This document shows positions 22,334-26,727 of a DNA stretch of 26,727 nt, in pieces (within the stretch, counting starts at the first letter, position 1; each line of letters starts with the position of its first letter). The position numbers and the translations under genes were made by a program. The stretch comes from CF-118 sp035689345 (GTDB lineage: Bacteria > Chloroflexota > Dormibacteria > Dormibacterales > Dormibacteraceae): NCBI GenBank assembly GCA_035689345.1, contig DASSLR010000060.1, positions 1 through 26,727 on the forward strand, written 5' to 3'. Below the pieces are notes generated by a model. It did no database searches and was not told where the DNA came from. It was given only the letters and a program-made list of their open reading frames with translations.

Positions 22334-23369
22334 GCACGTCCATGGCCTGGACCGCAGCGTGCATCCAGGCCGGGTCCGCGAGCCAGGTCTCGACTCCCCA
22401 GAGCAGGACCACCTGCAGCGGCGCGCTGCGGTAGATCTTCGCGCTGACGAGCATGTCGCCGGTCGTGAAGTCGCCGGGGTCCGTCGCCCATGGCTGGGCC
22501 TGCATCTCGGTCAGCCAGACCTGCTTGCCCTGGGACTTCGCGATCGCCGACCAGTACGTGATCGCCTCGGACTTCCATGACGTGCGCAGGGCCACGGTGG
22601 CGAACCGAAATGGAGTGGACGGGCCGTCCACGTAGAAGTCGAGGCCGAGCGCGTCGCCGGCGCTGAGGGCGTCGCCCGGATGTCCGCTCGGGAATCCGTG
22701 AAGGCCGTTGAGAACCGAAGCCATCTTGATCTGCATCATGTCGACCATCACGTTCCAGCCGTCAAAGCTGGTCGTCACCGCGCGGTGCTTGGGATCGAGG
22801 CGGTGCACCTCGGAGATCTCCCACGCCATCTGCTGCGGCGTGATCTGATCGTCCCCTGTGGTCTCGTTGACCACGTAGTCGTACGGCTCGTTCTCGACCT
22901 GCCACGCATACATGAGCGGCGACGAGCGGTAGCGCATCAGCGTCTGGTCGAAGTACGTCCGGTAATCGCCGCCCTGCTGGGCGTAGTCGAGCTCGGGTTG
23001 CTCGCGCGCGCCCGCCCACGCCGGTGTATGGAGCTCGGGGAAAAGGAAGTTGCGAGCGCCGACGGTGAGAATCACCCTCGTCGGGCGCGGAGCTGAAAGG
23101 TTGTGCGCGGCGACCACGTCGAGCAACTGGTCGGTGACCGTGAAATCAAGCAGGCCTGGGCTCCTCTGCGTGAGGTCCCAGTAGACCGGCAGGCGTACGA
23201 GGTCAGGTTTGGTTTTGGTCAGCAGGGTGGCAAGATCGGCCGCCGGGTCGCGGCTGAGAAAGGTCGAGATCGCGGGGCTGTAGCTGAACCCGACCAGCGG
23301 CGCCGGCTGCGGAGGCGTGGCGGGCGATTCGCTGCCGAGCAGAAGGGTGCACGCCAGCAGCCCGATCAG
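22323..23369 (-). CDS. Exported glycoside hydrolase-like lipoprotein (clan GH-A), start unclear
   Basis: The frame is open from after a TAG at 23456 to the stop at 22323. Coding matches continue well upstream of any standard start: a signal with RRTRYGLIGLLAC (lipobox LLAC, Cys at 23351), then GFSYSPAISTFLS, KPDLVRLPVYWD and the domain proper. The catalytic-style motif WQVENEP (acid/base Glu, clan GH-A) and WLTEM (nucleophile Glu) are in order in a TIM-barrel-sized protein. There is no ATG, GTG or TTG in frame before the lipobox; TTG 23126 is the first and would remove the signal and the first strands. The end at 23369 marks CTG, the first rarely used start. Substrate unknown, perhaps beta-glycans. 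Confidence 0.75.
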   Translation of the reverse strand: MIGLLACTLLLGSESPATPPQPAPLVGFSYSPAISTFLSRDPAADLATLLTKTKPDLVRLPVYWDLTQRSPGLLDFTVTDQLLDVVAAHNLSAPRPTRVILTVGARNFLFPELHTPAWAGAREQPELDYAQQGGDYRTYFDQTLMRYRSSPLMYAWQVENEPYDYVVNETTGDDQITPQQMAWEISEVHRLDPKHRAVTTSFDGWNVMVDMMQIKMASVLNGLHGFPSGHPGDALSAGDALGLDFYVDGPSTPFRFATVALRTSWKSEAITYWSAIAKSQGKQVWLTEMQAQPWATDPGDFTTGDMLVSAKIYRSAPLQVVLLWGVETWLADPAWMHAAVQAMDVLRS

Positions 23370-23563
23370 GCCGTATCTGGTTCGCCTCTGGAATCTCGAT
23401 CGGTTCGGTGCGTCTATCTCAGCCTGGATACACGGCCACGACCGATTCGGTAGCTATGCACTTTCACCCCGATTTTTCAACGCTTCCGCTGAATACGGTA
23501 CCGGGTCCGTCCAGAGGCTTTACGCGCGCCTGCGCGTTGCACTTCCGTTGAGGGACCGCCGAA

Positions 23564-24550
23564 ATGGGTGATTTCTCGGCGCGAAGACAGCGGATGCTCG
23601 ACGTTGGGCGCACGATTCCTTTGCCGCGGCCCACGCGCATCGTCCTGGGCTTCGTGCTGGCGGGCTTGATCGGCCTGACCGCGTACTTCCTTCCCCTCTT
23701 CCAGTCCGCCTCGACGCCGATCGTCACCTCGGGCGGCGCCCTGATCAACCCCGTGTCCGGACCGACTCAGCCCTTCACGGTGCTGCTGCTCGGATCGGAC
23801 GACGACTCCAAGTTCGCGGCTGATCAGTTCAACACGCAGTCGATGATCCTCATCCGCGTCGATCCCACCAGCAAGCAGGCGACCATGATGTCGATCCCGC
23901 GCGACCTGTGGGTCCCCATTCAAGGTCAGCGTTACAACGGAAAAATCAGCACCGCCTATCAGACAGGCGGCGTGCAGGCCACCATCGCGACCGTCGAGCA
24001 AAACTTCCACGTCAGCATCGACGACTACATATGGATCGGGCTGGAGGGGCTCATCAAGGTCATCGACGCGCTCGGTGGCGTGAACCTCGTGGTCACGAAC
24101 CCCGTGATGGACGACTTCTATCCCGCCGACATCAACACGTCGAGCCCGTATGGCTACTACCGCGTGGCGCTGATGCCCGGCCCTGTTCACCTCGACGGAG
24201 CGCATGCGCTCCAGTACGTGAGGTCCCGCCATGGCGACCTTCGCGGCGACTTCGCGCGCTCGGAAAGACAGCAGGAACTGCTGCTCGCGATGAAGGCCCA
24301 GTCGAAGCACGCCAACGTCGCGGACTTTCCCGATATCGCGAAAGCGCTCAATGGAGAGCTGAAGACGAGCATCAGCCTGGACCGCGCCCACCAGCTCTTC
24401 TCCGTCGTCGACCAGTTCGACAGCGCGCACATCAAACGCATCATCCTGGGCCCGCCCTACACGTCCGAGGGATGGGCGGGGGACCAGTCGGTTGTCTATC
24501 CCGACTGGGGCCAGATCCTTCCCATCGTCAGTCAGTACTTTCCGCGATGA
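23564..24550 (+). CDS. LytR-CpsA-Psr (LCP) family wall-polymer transferase
   Basis: The 328-residue protein has an N-terminal membrane anchor (about 25-46) and an extracytoplasmic LCP domain: VLLLGSDDDS, SIPRDLWVPI (IPRD at 111-114), NGKISTAYQTGG, HVSIDDYIWIGLEGLIKVIDALGGV, and YVRSRHGDLRGDFARSERQQ. LCP proteins attach wall teichoic acid or arabinogalactan-type polymers to peptidoglycan. The usual R-S-D-T motif appears as N90-T-Q-S, so the acidic residue there is Gln. ATG 23564 has GAGGGA upstream. Its TGA overlaps the next gene's ATG, so the two are coupled. It is divergent from the glycoside hydrolase. Confidence 0.93.
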   Translation: MGDFSARRQRMLDVGRTIPLPRPTRIVLGFVLAGLIGLTAYFLPLFQSASTPIVTSGGALINPVSGPTQPFTVLLLGSDDDSKFAADQFNTQSMILIRVDPTSKQATMMSIPRDLWVPIQGQRYNGKISTAYQTGGVQATIATVEQNFHVSIDDYIWIGLEGLIKVIDALGGVNLVVTNPVMDDFYPADINTSSPYGYYRVALMPGPVHLDGAHALQYVRSRHGDLRGDFARSERQQELLLAMKAQSKHANVADFPDIAKALNGELKTSISLDRAHQLFSVVDQFDSAHIKRIILGPPYTSEGWAGDQSVVYPDWGQILPIVSQYFPR

Positions 24551-25560
24551 AAGTCGCCACCTATCTCGTGCTCCTGCTGGTCATGTGCGCGTTCGGTTTC
24601 GGCGTGTATCGGGCGGCGGGGGCATTGAAGTCTGACGGCACCCACGTCGAGCGACCTTCGTCAACGTACGCGCAGGCGCTGCCGGGCAAGCTGTTCGTGG
24701 CCCAGGGCGGCGCACTGTACAGGTTCCAGAACGGGACGTTCACGCAGATCACCGACGACAAAGGCTGGACGCAGCCGGCCTCCTCGCCCGACGGCACGCA
24801 GCTGGTCGCCGTGCAGCGCCATCTGAACTACTCGGACATCTATCTGCTCACCGACTCCGGCCGTGTCGTGCAGCAGCTGACGCACCTGCAGTCGTCACAG
24901 GTCGAGGGCAACCACTGGGCGTTCTTCCCGCGCTTCAGCCCGGATGGCACGCACATCTATTTCGCCTACGACGACAAGGTGCCCGGCACCTACGAGGTCG
25001 ACCTGTCCATCTTCGCGACGAAGGCCGATGGGTCCGGCCAAGACGTCGTTTGGACCGTGCCCAATCAGTACACCGGCGGCGACACCGACCCGGTGCCGTT
25101 GCGCGACGGAGGGCTCGTGTACACGAAGTACTCGATAGACGACCAGGGAGCCGTGCACTCGCAGGTCTGGGCGACGGCGCGTGCCGGTGCGGCCGGCTCG
25201 CCGCTGACCCCGGCCACGGACGACTGCGCCCAGCCGGCGCTGTCGAATGATCAGAAGAGCATCGCGATGGTCTGCCGGCGTGGCGACCTCCAGGCCACCG
25301 AGCTGGTCCTCGCCACCTTCGATCCGCTGAACTACACGCTCGGTCCCGAGACCATCCTCATGCAGGGCCAGCTGGCCGCGTCACCGACCTTTTCGCCGGA
25401 TGGCCAGACCATCGCCTTCCTCGCGCCGGTGCAGCAAGGCGGTGCGTTCCAGCTGTGGACCGTCCCCGCCAGCACCTCGCCGTCGCCCTCGGGCGCGCGG
25501 CCCATCACCCAGAACGTCGGGCTCGACGCGACAGCGGCGCCCGTCTGGGACAAGCGCTAG
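24547..25560 (+). CDS. TolB-like beta-propeller protein, membrane-anchored
   Basis: The 337-residue protein starts with an uncleaved membrane anchor or signal (about 4-24) and consists of WD40/TolB-like blades, each with an S-P-D-G-type turn: QPASSPDGTQLVAV, FPRFSPDGTHIYFAY, QPALSNDQKSIAMV and SPTFSPDGQTIAFL. The fold suggests a protein- or glycan-binding scaffold outside the membrane. The start ATG overlaps the LCP stop (ATGA), so it is made with the LCP enzyme and may be its partner. Confidence 0.85.
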   Translation: MKVATYLVLLLVMCAFGFGVYRAAGALKSDGTHVERPSSTYAQALPGKLFVAQGGALYRFQNGTFTQITDDKGWTQPASSPDGTQLVAVQRHLNYSDIYLLTDSGRVVQQLTHLQSSQVEGNHWAFFPRFSPDGTHIYFAYDDKVPGTYEVDLSIFATKADGSGQDVVWTVPNQYTGGDTDPVPLRDGGLVYTKYSIDDQGAVHSQVWATARAGAAGSPLTPATDDCAQPALSNDQKSIAMVCRRGDLQATELVLATFDPLNYTLGPETILMQGQLAASPTFSPDGQTIAFLAPVQQGGAFQLWTVPASTSPSPSGARPITQNVGLDATAAPVWDKR

Positions 25561-25644
25561 TCGCGTCCTGACTTCTGCAAATCACCGCATACGTAGTAGC
25601 CGCGCTTTTGGGGGTGGACGTTTTCGCTGTAGGAGTCATTGAAG

Positions 25645-25830
25645 ATGCTCAAGGGAAAGGGAGAACGGGCGCGTAGCGATGTTCCCGACCTGCGCACGCA
25701 GTGGGAGTCGCTGCTCGATCAGGTATGGCGGTCCGAGGCCGATTGGCGGCTCTGGGACCGGCTCGACGCCGCCGTCCGGCTGGACACGATCCGCGAGCAG
25801 CGGAAGCCGCCGGAGAAGACGGGCCTCTAA
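25645..25830 (+). CDS. Small protein of unknown function
   Basis: ATG 25645 with AGGAG nine bases upstream gives 61 residues (MLKGKGERARSDVPDLRTQW ...), a helical, charged protein with four Trp, no signal and no recognised domain. TTG 25639 is an alternative start, with the same AGGAG only three bases away. Codon use is consistent with a real gene, but the evidence is thin. Confidence 0.5.
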   Translation: MLKGKGERARSDVPDLRTQWESLLDQVWRSEADWRLWDRLDAAVRLDTIREQRKPPEKTGL

Positions 25831-25876
25831 ATACGATCTGAAGCTCGGTATACGGCGCCCCCAACACGTTGCTTAG

Positions 25877-25911
25877 GTGAGGCGCCGACCCGCAAGGGCT
25901 TGGCGCCTCAC
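25877..25911 (+). ncRNA. Structured leader hairpin before the zinc-finger gene
   Basis: GTGAGGCGCC and GGCGCCTCAC form a perfect 10-bp stem. The 15-nt interior contains CCC-GCAA-GGG, a small stem with a GNRA tetraloop. It ends 16 nt before the AAGGAGG ribosome site of the next gene. It could be a terminator of the upstream gene (no T run) or a regulatory leader. Confidence 0.5.
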
Positions 25912-25943
25912 ACGAGGCTCAATCCAGAAGGAGGATTGTGGTT

Positions 25944-26108
25944 GTGAAGTGCGACGTTTGTGACGAAGAGTTCGACACCGAAAACCAGCTGGCACAGCAC
26001 AAGGCCAAGATGCACGCGGGCGAGTCCGCGATGGCCGGTGAGATGCCGGAGCGCCCCGAGGACGAAGACCTCGAGGAGCCTGACTTCAAGAAGGCAGCCG
26101 GCGAGTAA
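25944..26108 (+). CDS. C2H2 zinc-finger microprotein
   Basis: GTG 25944 lies nine bases after AAGGAGG (25928-25934) and gives 54 residues; GTG 25938 in the same frame is only three bases from it. The sequence begins MKCDVCDEEF and contains C3-x2-C6-x12-H19-x4-H24, a classical C2H2 finger with a hydrophobic core (Phe10, Leu16) as in eukaryotic fingers. The remaining 30 residues are acidic and unstructured (PERPEDEDLEEPDF). A single finger rarely gives strong DNA binding, so a protein- or RNA-binding role is also possible. It is followed by a strong terminator and preceded by a structured leader, so it is a complete, separately transcribed unit. Confidence 0.8.
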   Translation: MKCDVCDEEFDTENQLAQHKAKMHAGESAMAGEMPERPEDEDLEEPDFKKAAGE

Positions 26109-26131
26109 GCAATCGACTTAGTAATCGAATG

Positions 26132-26159
26132 ACCGGCGGCGACGTGCCGCCGGTTTTTT
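26132..26159 (+). terminator. Rho-independent terminator of zinc-finger gene
   Basis: ACCGGCGGC and GCCGCCGGT pair perfectly (9 bp) around GACGT and are followed by TTTTT. It is the clearest terminator in the window. Confidence 0.9.
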
Positions 26160-26174
26160 GCGCCTGGCCCCCGA

Positions 26175-26229
26175 TTGCATACAAACGCGTGGAAAAACCA
26201 CGGCGAAATCTGCGTTTGTATGCAAACGC
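26175..26229. repeat. Nested inverted repeat with GTTTGTATGCAA core
   Basis: TTGCATACAAACGC (26175-26188) and GCGTTTGTATGCAA (26212-26225) are a perfect 14-bp inverted repeat. Inside is CGTGG-AAAAA-CCACG (26188-26202). The right arm forms its own hairpin GCGTTTG-TATG-CAAACGC (26212-26229). It lies between the terminator and the 3' end of the histidine kinase gene. Confidence 0.75.
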
Positions 26230-26235
26230 GCTGAA

Positions 26236-26727
26236 CTAGGCTTTCGCGAGGGGTAGCTCGACCTCGAACGTCGCGCCGCCGCCAGGCGTGTCCGTGACCT
26301 TCACGCTCCCGCCGTGGGCGTCGACCACGGCGGCCACGATCGACAGGCCCAGGCCGGCACCCCCGCTGTCGCGGCTGCGGCTCGGATCCGCGCGGTAGAA
26401 GGGCTCGAACACGCGCCCAGCGTCGTCCGGTTTCAGTCCGGGTCCATGGTCGACGACCGACATTGTCGCCACGCCGTCATGCGTCGCGAGCGCAACCTCG
26501 ATGGGCGTCTCCGCGGGCGTGTGCACCAGCGCGTTGCGCATGAGATTGCCGACCGCCTGGCGCAGGCGTGTGTCGTCACCGGTGGTCAGTACCGATGACG
26601 GCGCGTCGAGGCTGATGGAGCGCTGTGGCGCGACCGCGTGCGCGTCGGCGACCGCGTCGCGCGCGATCGACTGAAGGTCGACTTGCTCCGACTCGAGCGG
26701 ACGGCCCTGCCCCAGGCGCGCGAGCGC
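26236..26727 (-). CDS. Sensor histidine kinase, C-terminal part (runs off window)
   Basis: The frame is open from the window edge to TAG at 26236 (163 residues visible). It is the ATP-binding domain of a histidine kinase: N box RQAVGNLMRNALVHT, G1 box VVDHGPGL, F box VFEPFYRAD and G2 box GGAGLGLSIV. The ending VTDTPGGGATFEVELPLA is typical. The phosphoacceptor His and sensor region lie outside the window, so the signal and partner regulator are unknown. Confidence 0.93.
   Translation of the reverse strand, partial: ALARLGQGRPLESEQVDLQSIARDAVADAHAVAPQRSISLDAPSSVLTTGDDTRLRQAVGNLMRNALVHTPAETPIEVALATHDGVATMSVVDHGPGLKPDDAGRVFEPFYRADPSRSRDSGGAGLGLSIVAAVVDAHGGSVKVTDTPGGGATFEVELPLAKA

Noticed and set aside
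23477..24430. 317-codon minus-strand frame
   Set aside because: It is antisense to LCP, whose motifs are clear.
23908..24546. Upstream part of the TolB-like frame
   Set aside because: It is in the LCP gene in another frame; the ATGA junction sets the start at 24547.
26132..26229. CRISPR-like repeat
   Set aside because: There are inverted repeats and a terminator but no regularly spaced direct repeats.

Overview
The window is 26.7 kb of high-GC bacterial chromosome with about 29 genes on both strands. There are no rRNA or tRNA genes, CRISPR arrays or transposases. GTG and TTG starts are frequent, genes are tightly packed, and many start and stop codons overlap (ATGA, GTGA, CTAG). The gene content is typical of a high-GC, free-living, probably soil-dwelling member of the Actinomycetota, Chloroflexota or Dormibacterota-like lineages: an LCP-family wall-polymer ligase, an RskA-type anti-sigma factor with its ECF sigma factor, a DUF2510-like protein, a mycothiol-dependent isomerase-like protein, a PPi-type phosphofructokinase and many lipoproteins. 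The phylum cannot be fixed from this sequence alone.

Layout. 1-1595 (minus): MoxR ATPase and the start of a DUF58 protein. 1734-2597 (plus): a lipoprotein ending in a Hint autoprocessing domain. 2686-5924 (minus): alpha/beta hydrolase, PduO-type cobalamin adenosyltransferase, 6-phosphofructokinase with PPi-type residues, and a HAD phosphatase. 5971-7689 (plus): DUF2254 membrane protein. 7690-8048: a gene-poor gap with palindromes. 8049-10579 (minus): an SDR protein translationally coupled to a CPA2 cation/proton antiporter. 10815-11282 (plus): a small lipoprotein.

11287-16928 (minus): the most coherent catabolic unit. Five genes read head to tail with overlaps or a 7-bp gap: Glu/Leu/Phe/Val-type dehydrogenase, PaaK-like CoA ligase, citryl-CoA-lyase-like protein, MhqO-like ring-cleaving dioxygenase and a maleylpyruvate-isomerase-like protein. 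A GNAT gene follows. A core-MetE-like methyltransferase gene is divergent from the operon with essentially no space between the starts. 17955-19677 (minus): a small membrane protein and an AAA ATPase with a C-terminal winged helix. Each is preceded by the same 26-bp inverted-repeat site. 19716-21761 (minus): ferritin-like diiron protein, ECF sigma factor and RskA-like anti-sigma factor.

21977-25560: a small unknown gene, an exported clan GH-A glycoside hydrolase whose reading frame has no standard start codon, an LCP protein and a TolB-like propeller protein. 25645-26727: a small unknown ORF, a 54-residue single C2H2 zinc-finger protein behind a structured leader, a strong terminator, a nested inverted repeat, and the C-terminal part of a sensor histidine kinase.

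Best candidates for something undescribed: the five-gene operon, the ATPase with its twin sites, the Hint lipoprotein and the C2H2 microprotein. All functions are read from sequence motifs; no database search was run.
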